64,000 nt of DNA from Stramonita haemastoma (GCA_030674155.1 CM060317.1:47617135-47681134); one strand, 5' to 3'. Shown: positions 11,762 to 23,087, counted from the stretch's first letter. Translations and numbers: made by a program. The notes: generated by a model from the sequence alone, not told the origin.

Positions 11762-12060
11762 TGTGTGTGGACAGGTGCATATCCTTTTACTTTATATCCA
11801 ATTACTGCCCAGACTGTGGTGTAGCTTTATGGACTGACCAATTGGACTGGTTGACAAGTTTGATGTTCATCTGAAATAACATTTTTGGTAAATGATGGAA
11901 TGCATTATGTGTGTGGCCAGGTGCATATCCTTTTACTTTATATCCAATTACTGCCCAGACTGTGGTGTAGCTTTATGGACCGATTGGACTGGTTCACAAG
12001 TTTGATGTTCATCTGAAATAATATTTTTGGTAAATGATGGAATACATTGTGTGTGTGCAG
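11762..12060 (+). repeat. two decoy copies of exon 8 acceptor and exon start, ~140-bp unit
   Basis: Ggacag|GTGCATATCC at 11,775 and ggccag|GTGCATATCC at 11,921 precede the functional gtgcag|GTGCATATCCTGCAG at 12,061 (spacing 146 and 140 bp). The shared unit also contains actgcccagactgtggtg and gatgttcatctgaaataa. A further partial copy without the exon start is at 12,838-12,935. Confidence 0.85.
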
Positions 12061-12192
12061 GTGCATATCCTGCAGTACGAGGATCAGGAGATGATCATCT
12101 GGAGCATCCTGCGCCATCCCAACATTGTGGCCTCTTACGGCGCGATCCGCCACGGAGAGAAAAAATCTACATGCTGGCAGATTTCATTGATG
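12061..12192 (+). CDS. kinase gene exon 8: alpha-C helix to hinge (one-base frame break)
   Basis: The acceptor is tgtgtgtgcag, phase 0. It encodes VHILQYEDQEMIIWSILRHP, then NIVASYGAIRHGEK. This matches the NIK alpha-C/beta-4 region (RAEELMACAGL...IVPLYGAVREG). After the A-run at 12,160-12,167 the expected IYMLADFIDG is one frame off. One extra A restores it and gives the phase 1 end that exon 9 requires (GAT G|GC GGC). Confidence 0.8.
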
Positions 12193-12194
12193 GT

Positions 12195-12480
12195 GCGTCC
12201 GTTGGATGGTTTAAATCGCTGTCTTTCTTTTGAGTCACTCGTCAAGTTTTGGTTTGGGAGGGGGTGATGTGGAGAAGGTGTTCTGTGTGTGTTGTTGATG
12301 GTTTGCCTGTTCTTTCTTTTGAGTCACTCGTCAAGTTTTGGTTTGGGGAGGGGGGGGGGGGGGGGGTGGAGGGTTGGGGATGTGTAGAGAGGTGTTTAGT
12401 GTGTGTATGTTGGATGGTTTGCCTGTCTCTTTCTTTTGAGTTACTCGTCAAGTTTTGGTTTGGGGGGGGGGGGGGGGGTA
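12195..12480 (+). repeat. ~95-bp tandem repeat starting just inside intron 8
   Basis: Three units share gttggatggttt, tctttcttttgag(t/c)ca ctcgtcaagttttggtttggg and a G-run. The first begins within about 10 bp of the exon 8 donor. Confidence 0.85.
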
Positions 12481-12915
12481 GGTTGATGTGTAGGGGAGGT
12501 GTTCATACATGAGGTTGTGTGTGGTGTGTATGCATGCACACGCACTTTCAAGTACATATGAGTTCAGAAGTATCATACACGCAAACATGTAATTCACATC
12601 GTGATTAAAGAACTTGATACAGTACTCATGTTCCTTATGATGAGACATTCTTTTTTTTTCTTTTTTTTTTTAATGTGAATATTACATTTAATTACAAGTT
12701 ACCACCTTCTTCTTTGTGAAGGGTTTGTAGATGTTTAGCAAGGTTTGGTTTCTTTTTATCTTAAAAGTTTCTTGGGTGTTTTTTGTTTTTTTTTTATTTC
12801 ATTGTTTGTTCAGAAATAGAATACAGGCTGGTTGGCGATACTGCCAGACTGTGGTGAAGCTTTATGGACAGATAGGACTGGTTCACGAGTTTGATGTTCA
12901 TCTAAAATAACGTTT

Positions 12916-13496
12916 TTGGTAGATGATTGAATACATTACGTTTCAATAAATTTGAGCAATCACGGTTCTTTCAGTTTTATTGTTAGATGATTGAATACAT
13001 TACGTTTCAACAAATTTGAGCAATCACGGTTCTTTCAGTTTTATCGTTAGATGATTGAATACATTACGTTTCAACAAATTTGAGCAATCACGGTTCTTTC
13101 AGTTTTATCGTTAGATGATTGAATACATTACGTTTCAACAAATTTGAGCAATCACGGTTCTTTCAGTTTTATCGTTAGATGATTGAATACATTACGTTTC
13201 AACAAATTTGAGCAATCACGGTTCTTTCAGTTTTATCGTTAGATGATTGAATACATTACGTTTCAACAAATTTGAGCAATCACGGTTCTTTCAGTTTTAT
13301 CATTAGATGATCGAATACATTACGTTTCAACAAATTTGAGCAATCACGGTTCTTTCAGTTTTATCGTTAGATGATTGAATACATTACGTTTCAACAAATT
13401 TGAGCAATCACGGTTCTTTCAGTTTTATCGTTAGATGATTGAATACATTACGTTTCAACAAATTTGAGCAATCACGGTTCTTTCAGTTTTATCGTT
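12916..13496 (+). repeat. minisatellite, 64-bp unit, 9 copies
   Basis: Nearly identical copies of TTAGATGATTGAATACATTA ... CAATCACGGTTCTTTCAGTTTTATCG start at about 12,918 and every 64 bp to 13,431. Each unit contains a ttctttcag acceptor-like string. The array grows out of the partial exon-8-type repeat at 12,838. Confidence 0.95.
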
Positions 13497-13781
13497 TTGT
13501 TTTGAGGTGGGGGTTGGATTGTTTGTTATTGTGTGGTTTGGGAGGGGGGGGGGGGAGGGAGTTGTTTGTTTTTTGGGGGAGGGGGGATGCTATTTATTGT
13601 TATCATAGCAGAACTTTTGGAGAGTGTCTTTGGTTTTGTGGGGGGGGGGGGGGCGGGGATTGTTGTTTGGGGTTTGGTTTTTTGTTTTGTTTTTTACATG
13701 GTAGAATACAGGACAGACTTTTTTTTTTAAATATTATTATTAAAAGAATAAATAAATAAAATTGTGGCTGCTCCGTTGCAG

Positions 13782-13925
13782 GCGGCAGTCTGGCGGCCAT
13801 GATCAAGGAACAGCTGGAGGTGGGGCGACGCCTGAGCCACTGGACGTCACTCAACTACTTCCGCCAGCTGCTCAAAGTGCTCACCTACCTGCAGTCGAAG
13901 GGGGTGTTGCATGAGGACATCAAAG
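13782..13925 (+). CDS. kinase gene exon 9: GGS hinge to catalytic loop (HED)
   Basis: The acceptor is ccgttgcag (13,781), phase 1. It encodes GGSLAAMIKEQLEVGRRLSH, then the helix YFRQLLKVLTYLQSKGVLHE and DIK. NIK has GGSLGQLVKEQG and LEYLHSRRILHGDVK. The catalytic Asp is in HED, replacing the usual HRD (NIK HGD). The exon ends AAA G|gtact in phase 1, matching exon 10 CG GAC AAC (ADN). Confidence 0.9.
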
Positions 13926-14142
13926 GTACTTACTTACTTACCTCACAGTGCTCACCTACCTGCAGTCGATGGGGGTGTTGCATGAGGACATCAAAGGTAC
14001 TTACTTACTTACCTCACAGTGCTCACCTACCTGCAGTCTGTGGGGGTGCTGCACGAGGACATCAAAGGTACCTTACTTACTTACCTCACAGTGCTCACCT
14101 ACCTGCAGTCTGTGGGGGTGCTGCACGAGGACATCAAAGGTA
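13878..14142 (+). repeat. four ~71-bp copies of exon 9 3' end plus donor
   Basis: AGTGCTCACCTACCTGCAGT ... GAGGACATCAAAG|GTAC occurs at 13,878 (functional) and near 13,949, 14,020 and 14,092. The intervening ttacttacttacctcacag provides an acceptor, so each extra copy is bounded by AG and GT. Each would form a 48-nt exon of phase 1/1 encoding VLTYLQSxGVLHEDIK. Copies 3 and 4 differ from 1 and 2 at several third positions. Confidence 0.95.
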
Positions 14143-14164
14143 CCTCCCTCCCTCCCTCCCTCCC

Positions 14165-14402
14165 ACACAGCTCACTGTCACCTGGGTATGGCTATAAACC
14201 AAGGCCTCGTGTGTGAACGCACGCAGAACATCTTGGGCACACGTTAAATCTGTTCCGCTTTTCGTAAGAGTAGGCCATTGTGTGCCGGTGGGAACAGATG
14301 ACATTTACAAAACTGCATCCACACGGGAACTGGATGTAAAAAAAGCACAAGTGTGCTTATCCCATTATTCTCGATATAAAAGAATAAAATAAATAAAATA
14401 AA
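14165..14402 (+). mobile_element. SINE family B copy, 5' truncated
   Basis: It runs from ggctataaaccaaggcctcgtgtg through the cgcacgcagaacatcttg and gagtaggccattgtg modules to the tail cattattctcgatataaaag and (AATAA)n. Confidence 0.8.
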
Positions 14403-14594
14403 ATGGCATGCACATGCAGGCAAGCACAGGGTGCATGTGCTCGACACACATGCACACACACCACTCATGCATGCGTGTATACACACGGCATGCTTACTTG
14501 CGCAAGTACACACACAGACAAACTTACACACATGCACGCACGTGCACACACTTACACACATACACACTCACATGCACAGATACACACACATACA

Positions 14595-14642
<48 letters not shown>

Positions 14643-14674
14643 TGCATGCATGCGCACACACACGCATGCATGCG

Positions 14675-14733
<59 letters not shown>

Positions 14734-14802
14734 TCCACAGAGTTGGAATATGAGGATATTAAAGGTGCTACACAACATACAGTAACCACACACGCACACA
14801 TG

Positions 14803-14843
<41 letters not shown>

Positions 14844-14860
14844 CACACTCACAGACTGAG
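14403..14860 (+). repeat. (CA)n microsatellite region
   Basis: Alternating CA/CATG tracts, with pure (CA)n at 14,599-14,638, 14,686-14,728 and 14,809-14,841. Confidence 0.95.
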
Positions 14861-15160
14861 TGACTCTGACGACCCGGGTTCAATTCCGGTCGAGGAGATT
14901 TTTCTCCTGGAGTTAACATCAGTTCTGATTCCACCCACCCTAAAAGTCCTTCGGATGAGACTATAAACCGAGGCCCTTTGTGCGAACGCACGCAGAACAT
15001 CTGGCGCACACGTTCAATCCTGTTCCACTTTTCATGGAACAGATAATATTTACACAACTGCATACACACGGGGCCTGGATGTGAAAATAAAAGCACAAGA
15101 GTGCTTATCCCATTATCCTGGATATAAAAGAGTAAAATGAAATCAAATAAAATAAATAAA
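14861..15160 (+). mobile_element. SINE family B copy with tRNA-like B box
   Basis: It begins at gacgacccgggttcaattccggtc (B-box-like GGTTCAATTCC). It continues through ctcctggagttaacatcag, the body tccttcggatgagactataaaccgag and the tail attatcctggatataaaag, and ends in A/T-rich (AAATA)n. Confidence 0.8.
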
Positions 15161-15277
15161 AACTCTGTGTATGTTAGTGTCTTTGTTTTATCTTTAGTGG
15201 ATAGACGTTAAAACAAACACACACACACAGTCACTCAGTCTATGCAAACACCCAAAGCTTCCACCCCACCCAGGACA

Positions 15278-16925
15278 CATGGGTAACTAGCTGACAACAA
15301 CAACAACAACAACCCCCCAGGACACACAGGGAACTAGCTGACAACAACAACAACAACCCCCCAGGACACACAGGGAACTAGCTGACAACAACAACAACAA
15401 CAACCCCCCAGGACACACAGGGAACTAGCTGACAACAACAACAACAACAACAACCACCCAGGACACATGGGTAACTAGCTGACAACAACAACCCCCCAGG
15501 ACACACAGGGAACTAGCTGACAACAACAACAACCCCCCAGGACACACAGGGAACTAGCTGACAACAACAACAACCACCCAGGACACATGGGTAACTAGCT
15601 GACAACAACAACAACCCCCCAGGACACACAGATAACTAGCTGACAACAACAACAACCACCCCAGGACACATGGGTAACTAGCTGACAACAACAACAACAA
15701 CCACCCCAGGACACATGGGTAACTAGCTGACAACAACAACAACAACAACCACCCAGGACACATGGGTAACTAGCTGACAACAACAACAACAACAACCACC
15801 CCAGGACACACAGGGAACTAGCTGACAACAACAACAACCACCCCAGGACACATGGGTAACTAGCTGACAACAACAACAACAACAACCACCCCAGGACACA
15901 TGGGTAACTAGCTGACAACAACAACAACAACCACCCCAGGACACACAAGGAACTAGCTGACAACAACAACAACCACCCCAGGACACATGGGTAACTAGCT
16001 GACAACAACAACAACAACCACCACCCCAGGACACATGGGTAACTAGCTGACAACAACAACAACAACCACCCCAGGACACACAGGGAACTAGCTGACAACA
16101 ACAACAACCACCCCAGGACACATGGGTAACTAGCTGACAACAACAACAACAACAACCACCCCAGGACACATGGGTAACTAGCTGACAACAACAACAACAA
16201 CAACAACCCCAGGACACATGGGTAACTAGCTGACAACAACAACAACAGCAACCCCAGGACACACAGGGAACTAGCTGACAACAACAGCAACCCCAGGACA
16301 CACAGATAACTAGCTGACAACAACAACAACCCCAGGACACACAGATAACTAGCTGACAACAACAACAACCCCAGGACACACAGATAACTAGCTGACAACA
16401 ACAACAACCCAGGACACACAGATAACTAGCTGACAACAACAACAACCCCAGGACACACAGATAACTAGCTGACAACAACAGCAACCCCAGGACACACAGA
16501 TAACTAGCTGACAACAACAACAACCCCAGGACACACAGATAACTAGCTGACAACAACAACAACCCCAGGACACACAGATAACTAGCTAACAACAACAACC
16601 CCAGGACACACAGATAACTAGCTGACAACAACAGCAACCCCAGGACACACAGATAACTAGCTGACAACAACAACAACAACAACCCCAGGACACACAGGGA
16701 ACTAGCTGACAACAACAACAACAACAACCCAGGACACACAGGGAACTAGCTGACAACAACAACAACCCCAGGACACACAGATAACTAGCTGACAACAACA
16801 ACAACCCCAGGACACACAGATAACTAGCTGACAACAACAACAACAACAACCCAGGACACACGGGTAACTAGCTGACAACAACACAACAACACAAACAACA
16901 ACCCCAGGACACACAGGGAACTATA
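15278..16925 (+). repeat. large minisatellite, ~37-bp core, about forty copies
   Basis: The core is CCAGGACACAC(A/G)(G)G(A/T)AACTAGCTGA followed by a (CAA)n block of variable length. Unit types (tgggtaac, agggaac, agataac) form runs, with agataac concentrated at 16,300-16,660. It fills most of intron 9 up to 30 bp before the exon 10 acceptor. Long Leu/Cys-repeat open frames on the minus strand are artefacts. Confidence 0.97.
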
Positions 16926-16955
16926 GCTGACACGAAAAACTGTGTGCAATTTCAG

Positions 16956-17215
16956 CGGACAACCTCCTGCTCCGCGTCAGCACCACGGAGATCGTGCTGG
17001 CGGACTTTGGGGTGGCGCAGATCATACACCAAGACCATGCCCCGCGCCACCGCTACCCTGTGGGGTCCCCGCCCACTGGTGCCCGAGAAAGCCGCCAGCG
17101 AGGGTCACGGGTTCAACTCGGACGTGTGGGCCTCAGCCTGCGTGCTGATTCACATGCTGAGCGGGAGTCCCCTTGGATCAACCGCTTTCCGGATGCCGCC
17201 ATTTTGAATTATATT
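16956..17215 (+). CDS. kinase gene exon 10: DFG to APE and C-lobe (two frame breaks)
   Basis: The acceptor is atttcag, phase 1. It reads ADNLLLRVSTTEIVLADFGV then AQIIHQDHAP, placing ADN and DFG. The expected continuation PLVPEKAASEGHGFNSDVWA, then SACVLIHMLSGSP, lies one frame over from about 17,060-17,080 (C-rich run). PWINRFPDAAILNYI returns to the first frame after a C-run at 17,169-17,172. A base too many at the first and one too few at the second restores a continuous kinase. The donor gtgagt at 17,216 is in phase 0. Confidence 0.85.
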
Positions 17216-18054
17216 GTGAGTTTTGTTAGGGGTGGGATGGGGTGTTTTTAACTTGTCGGTTGTATTATTCAACCCTCTAAGTCCTGACCCGGGATTTGCC
17301 TGGATTAAAGTATTCCCTTCCCTGAATCCCCGACCTGGGATTTGCGGGATTTACACACAGTAGTTTTCCATCACGCAGTGACCTTCAATGATCGCTACCA
17401 CATGCCGAAGCTCGTATCAGGCCAGAGGCACAGACCCTGCTGTGAGTCTGGAAGTAATTATAGCTGCTGGTGTGTACTTAGAAGGAGGAAAAGGCCAGTG
17501 AGCATGTATGCCTGACCTGATTTCGTGATGGAATGTGAAATCTCCGGACAATTTCTGTTCAGAGAATCCGAATGCAAGAGGGTTAAGGTGAATTTGTGTG
17601 AGTAAATATTTATGTGTGGTCTATATGTTTGCGAGTGCGTGCCCATGCACAAATGTTAGTGTAAATATTGTTGTGTTTTTGTACATGTTTGTACATTCAT
17701 CATCTGCTGTGTTTACAGAAACGTGTATACTTGTAGGCATTGGCGTTATAACTATTTTTTTAATATAGTGTGTACTTATGTGGGTATGTGTCTAAACATG
17801 TTTGTGCACTTACTCATATGTAACGCCATAAAGGTGACGCCATTTTCTTTTTTATATACATTATGACAAGAGACAGTCCACACATCAGTGAAGAACTGTT
17901 TTCAGTCAAGTTTACTCTTGTGCCTAGGAATCATATTTGTATCCATTGCATAATTATGCGATAGTCACTTCCTTGTACATTTTTTTCCATGTTGTGTTAT
18001 GACCATTGTTCTTAATGAAAAAAGTTGCCACTTTTTGTGAAATTTACCAGAGAC

Positions 18055-18310
18055 ATTCCTTTCCACTCTTCCCAAAAGTCTTTCGGATGAGACTGTAAAC
18101 CAAGGCCTTTTGTGCGAACGCACACAGAACATCTTGTGCACACGTTAAATCCTGTACCGCTTTTCATAAGAGTAGGCCATTGTGGGCCAGTGGGAACAGA
18201 TAAGATTTACAAAACTGCATACACACGGGGACTGGATGAAAAAAGCTCATGAGTGCTTATTCCATTATCCTCGATATAAAAGAATAAATGGTAATAAATA
18301 ATAATAATAA
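18055..18310 (+). mobile_element. SINE family B copy, 5' truncated
   Basis: aaagtctttcggatgagactg, cgcacacagaacatcttgtg, gagtaggccattgtggg and tail ccattatcctcgatataaaag with (ATAAT)n. The insertion ends about 50 bp upstream of exon 11. Confidence 0.8.
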
Positions 18311-18358
18311 TAATTGTGGCTTCAGTTTCTCATCAACTTGGCCACCTCCTCTGTCCAG

Positions 18359-18506
18359 ATCTGGTCGAGGCCTCCACCACTGGAGGACGTCCCCAAGGAC
18401 GTGAAGGACAGCGTGCGCAAACTCCTGTCTTGCTGCCTGACCAAAGACAAGGCCCTTCGGCCACCGGCTGAACAGATTCTGGCCCACCCGGCCTTCAAAC
18501 TGCTAG
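18359..18506 (+). CDS. kinase gene exon 11: end of kinase domain
   Basis: The acceptor ctctgtccag (18,358) is chosen over ttcag at 18,325. It gives NYI-IWSRPPPLEDVP, aligning with NIK LKIASEPPPVREIP. The sequence continues KDVKDSVRKLLSCCLTKDKA and LRPPAEQILAHPAF, the RP-containing last kinase helix. The donor gtgagt at 18,507 is in phase 1. Confidence 0.88.
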
Positions 18507-18599
18507 GTGAGTAGTGTCTCTCCTCCATCTTGGGTGTCTGATAGAGAGAGCAAGTTGCTGGAAGCTACAGACGAATATCTGTATAGAAACAGGAGCTTT

Positions 18600-18690
18600 T
18601 TGTAGTGGGTATGTTCTGGTTGCACATGAGTGTGTATCCCATTATCCTCGATATAAAAGAGTAAAGTAAAGTAAGTAAGTAAAAGTAAAG
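18600..18690 (+). mobile_element. SINE family B 3' tail fragment
   Basis: cccattatcctcgatataaaagagtaaagtaaag is the family B tail with a simple repeat end. Confidence 0.6.
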
Positions 18691-19625
18691 TTGGAAGCCA
18701 ATGCCAAAGTGCTCCTGTCTTTCTTTATTTTGTGTTTGTTCTGTTTCTGATATCTTTTGTCCATGTCGACATTGATTTCAACTTTATTAATGTCTTTCAG
18801 TTAAGGATGGGGGTTATATTCATTGCTGCATTTGCTTTTTTGGGGAGGGGGGGGGGGGGTCTGTCTTTTCCTCTTCTCTTACATTTCCTTTTCTTACCCT
18901 CCATTTTAGTTTGTGTGAAATTTAAAACTGAAAAACAGGACAGAAGTTTTCAGTAATTGTTAATGTATTTCAGAAAATCTGTATCCTGGAAGGCGGAATG
19001 TGGCTATCTTATTGGTGGCTAAAATAAGTCGTGTGTGCAAAAAAAATTTAATCAAGTATAAAAAAAAAATTTAAAAAAATTTTTTTAAGATATCTGGAGA
19101 TACCCCTCAGAAAAGGTTTGTTGCGAAAGCATAAATATAAAATAAAACAAACAACAAAAAAAGAAAGAAAGCATAAAGTCCTTGTCAGTTTTCACATGGA
19201 ATAGCATCATCTTCTAGGAGAAAAGGGGAATGAAACTGGAGGGTTTTGCTTTGAGAAATGAATCCTTTAGTTGCGGGAATAAAAAGCAGTGTCGACAGAA
19301 TGAAGGGAGGGCAGCAACTCCCAGGCAGTGAGTGAGAGGGGGGGGGGGTTCTCTTTTTTTTCTTTTTTCTTTTTTTTTTTGTTTGTTTATTTTGGGGTTG
19401 TTGTTTTTTTTCATTTTGAGATCAGATTTAAGTGAGTGAGGGATGTTCATGATGCGAAAAGTGAACGTAGCACTGCGATCAGTCAGCTGTCACCTAGGAA
19501 GAAAGCAAGGTTTGCATGACTGCTGTGGAATGATAGGCATGTTGTTAGGGTACAGACTGGGTAGGTAGTCAGTCAGTGGGGCCTTTCTGAGGATGAGTGA
19601 CGGCTGTGTTCTGTGCTGCTTTCAG

Positions 19626-22177
19626 ATCAAGCCAGTTCCTTGTTCTCCATCGCACAGCATGCTACTGTCGGCTTCGCTACGCAAGCTCCACCATCCCAGC
19701 CTGTTCAGGCAGTCCCCCAGCCTGTTCAGGCACAGCCCCAGCCTGTTCAGGCACAGCCCCAGCCTGTTCAGGCAGTGTCCCAGCCTGCAGATCCCTCAAA
19801 TCAAGGCCAGCAGGCCCCGCAAGCCTTGAGCCAGGAACAGGCCTCCGCTCCTTCTCACCCAAGAGAAGCCAGTCCAGCTGGAAGAAGCCAGGGTGCTGGA
19901 AGCCAGTCTCAGAGGACCCCCAGCTCCCCGGAGGTGGCCAGGGTGACGTCACTCAGTTCTCAGACCCACACGGTGCGGGTGGTGGAGGTCCCTCGCCAGT
20001 GTCCCACCTCTGCAGTGGGGGCTGGGCCCCAGTCCCTGCCACGGTCTTTTCCCGCCTCGTCCGCTACGCCACCCGGGTCAAACCCACTCCAAGACCCCCC
20101 CCCACCAGGTCGCCCACCAGTGCAGCGCAAGTCTGACCCCGGCACGTGTGGTCCATTTCCCGCACAGGAGGGTGGGAATGGGGACCCTGGACCAGGCGGT
20201 GGTCCGCGGAGGAAGATGGGTCAGGTGATGCTGGACCCTCAGGTGTGGAGAGGAAAGGTGCGGCAGGTGTGAGCAGCAGGCAGCAGCAGGTGACTTCAGA
20301 GCTGCCCGCACAGCAAAGGCAGCCGCTGTCTGTGGAGAGGAAAGGGGCAGCCGCCTCCGCCAGGGAAAACTGGCTGTCCCTGCAGCCCACCCTCTGGCCT
20401 GAGCTGCCCTCTCCTGTCTTCTCCATTCCCTCCTTCACACCCCCCGTGCCAGAACCCAGGTCCTCAGAAAGTCAGAGCTTCTTCTTCCCCAGCACCCAAC
20501 AGCGAACAGGGGAGGTGGGGGCGTCCACTCTCAACGTGCCTGCCCCCGGCCAGCCTGAAGGCAGTGACCTTCCTCCTAGCAGCACGATGAAGGAGGAGGA
20601 GGCTGAACAGGCCCAGCTCACTTCTTACAGCACGGCTTTGGGCAGTGAGGACTTGGGCATGGTCTATCCGCCAACAGAGCTACATGCCACATCCCAAGAG
20701 CACAGGCCAAGGGTAACACCACAGCACTCTGAGAGCCAGCCACCTCCAGTGACCAGGGTGGGCCTGACCAAAAGTAGCGGCTCATCTCTGCGGCTGTATA
20801 CAGCTGCCCAGCAGGAGCAAGTCCTTGAGATGGCTCCCAGCTCTGAACAGGGGGCCACTGCACGTTCAACATTGAACAGGTCTGTTCCCTCTGACCGTTT
20901 AAACGCAGCTGCCAAACAGAATGTCACGGTTCCGAATAATCCACAAGCAGCGTCCTGCAATCACCAAGGTGTGATTCAAGGGTCAGGTCCTCACCCCGAT
21001 ATCCTCAATCAGTATCCTGTCTTACCTGCCCTGACCCCTGAAGATATCCAGGTATCAAGTAGTCGCCGCTACAACGACCCATGTGGGGCCTTGTCCATGA
21101 TTCCAGAAGGTCTTGAACAGAAGTCCATCTCCCCCTCTGCACAGGGAGGGGCTTCAGGGGACTCTGGAGAAGGCACCATGTGGAGCTACATCCAGGACCA
21201 GTTCACCCGCCTGACAGAGACCGAGGACCAGCTGCTCCAGTCGCTGCATCAGCAGGCCTTCAACCGACCCAGGCTGGAGCTGTATGCCCCCACAGGGCCG
21301 CCCACAGAAGAGAGCAGCGTCAGTGGGGAGGTCTGCAGGCAGCCTCCATACATGTTACCCAGGTTTGAGCTGCTGCAGTCGTTCCGGTCAGATAGCACTC
21401 TGAGGTCCTGCAGAATCACCACCTCTTCAGAAGAATCCTTGGTTGCCTCACAACTGGTCCGTCCTGTTCAGAATTCTGAGCCAAGTGCCAGTTGTCCAGT
21501 CTCAAAATCATCTCATGCAGGCCGTCTATCTTACTCTCGAGATGAGCCTGATTACACTGTGCCCGATCTCAAGAGCCCAGTACAAAGAGGCTCTGGCAGT
21601 ATGCCGCCAGGCAGCCAAGAGAAGAAGGAGAGCATCAGGTCCCCTGTGATTACAGGTGCCTCTGAAGAGGAGCACTTTTCCAGTGGAGACATGTTTGGGG
21701 CAGGGCCTCCCACTGCCTTTGAAGAAGTATATCAGTACAGACAGCAGCAGCAGCAGCAAAACTGCCCCCCAGAGATGCCACCTTACCAGCAGACCCCCCC
21801 TGGCCAGGTTTCTCAGCCAGCAAGCAGCGTGTCCAGGCGCCTGGCCAAGAAGCAGCCCTGCCTTCGCCTGAACGTGTCCAAGCCTGCCTCCCCCCCGCCC
21901 AAGACGTCCCACAGCCAGCCTCCTAATGCCGATTCTCAGAACCCCCCTCAGGCCTGGGGTATGCCGGAGTCCGGCTCTAGCACTGGTCAGCACAGCGACA
22001 GTGCCTTTCTGCTTCAGACAGGGGTCTCTCCCCTCACCGCCTCCCCCATCTCCTCCTCCACCCCTTCTTCTAACCCCCGCCATTCTGATGCCAGATCAAG
22101 GTCACGCAATGAGTCGGGGTCGTCTGCATCCACACCAAAAAGCAGCAGCGCCTTTGACCAACAGGAGAAGGAGTGGA
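19626..22177 (+). CDS. kinase gene exon 12: Pro/Ser/Gln-rich C-terminal region (one frame break)
   Basis: The acceptor is tgctttcag, phase 1 (G|AT). It starts with about four tandem PQPVQAQ/V heptads (19,690-19,790). The frame is open to the stop at 20,270; the downstream frame is open from 20,137 to 22,197. One missing base within 20,137-20,270, probably in a G-run, joins them. The result is a low-complexity, probably disordered segment of about 850 residues with a (Q)6 run near 21,740 and many SP/PP motifs. It contains two copies of VERKGAA. The donor gtgagt at 22,178 is in phase 1. Vertebrate NIK also has a proline-rich region after its kinase, but much shorter. Confidence 0.78.
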
Positions 22178-22683
22178 GTGAGTGTTTATCTGGCTGATAT
22201 GGTTTTGAAAGGATTGGTAGTTTTGTGTATGGGTCATACCTGAAAGCCATTGATCTGTCCTTAGAATTTGTGAGTGCCTAACAAGCTGTAGACATTGCTT
22301 GATGTTTTATCCCGACAGTTCATGATTATTTAAACATTCCAGATTTTGAAGGGGAAAAATTGAGTGAAAGTGATACAGAAATCATTGAAGTTTGAAGCAT
22401 TCCCTTTTTATAAGGGAGGGAATTATACCAGAATATTCTAGAATATCGGGGTTTCTTCATATTAGATTTTTCAGTTTACTTTGTTTAATTTTTCTTCTTC
22501 TTTTTTTTTTGGTTACAGTTCTTCTTCTGGGTATGGTACTAGAACTGATGTCGTAGCTACTAAAGCTTCTGCAGTTGTTTGGGTTTTGGTTTTCTACTGT
22601 CAGAGCTTGAGTAAGGGAGAACTGCAGATAGAACCCTTTTTGTCCTTGTGAATCAGTAAATCATAGTTGTTCCGTGTTAATAC

Positions 22684-22685
<2 letters not shown>

Positions 22686-22752
<67 letters not shown>

Positions 22753-22756
22753 TGCA
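22686..22756 (+). repeat. (GT)n microsatellite abutting exon 13 acceptor
   Basis: An almost pure GT run ends in gtgtgtgtgcag, the acceptor of exon 13. Confidence 0.95.
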
Positions 22757-22757
22757 G

Positions 22758-22861
22758 ACACGCTACAGGTGCAAACCTCCAACTTGGAGGAGGCTCTGCT
22801 GGAAGTGCCAACGATATCCTCCTGCTCAGAGCTGTCCAGCCAACATCTGTCCTGGCAATCC
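22758..22861 (+). CDS. kinase gene exon 13
   Basis: Phase 1 to phase 0. It encodes NTLQVQTSNLEEALLEVPTI then SSCSELSSQHLSWQS. The SS...SW ending resembles DTLSSGVHSWSS of vertebrate NIK near the C-terminal domain. The donor is gtgagt at 22,862. Confidence 0.75.
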
Positions 22862-23087
22862 GTGAGTAGCTTAAGGGCTCAGTCACCTCTGATCAAAGCG
22901 GGATTGCCACTAGACTATAGTGAACCTCTTTAACTCTGTGGTGTTTGCCGATTTTACCCAAAGACTCTTCCTAATTTTCACAAATTTCCTTCTTTTTTTT
23001 TTTCTCTTAAGAAAATCTTGGTTCTAAAGCACACACACAGCCTCTTTTTTTTGTTTTGGTTTGGTTTGGGTTTTTTTTTTTTGCTCC

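Noticed and set aside
15554..16914. Long open frames on the minus strand (Leu/Ser/Cys repeats such as LLLLSASYLCVLG)
   Set aside because: They are translations of the 37-bp minisatellite in all frames; no start context, splice structure or protein-like composition.
18326..18358. Acceptor at 18,325 for exon 11
   Set aside because: It would insert FLINLATSSVQ into a conserved kinase segment; the acceptor at 18,358 aligns without a gap.
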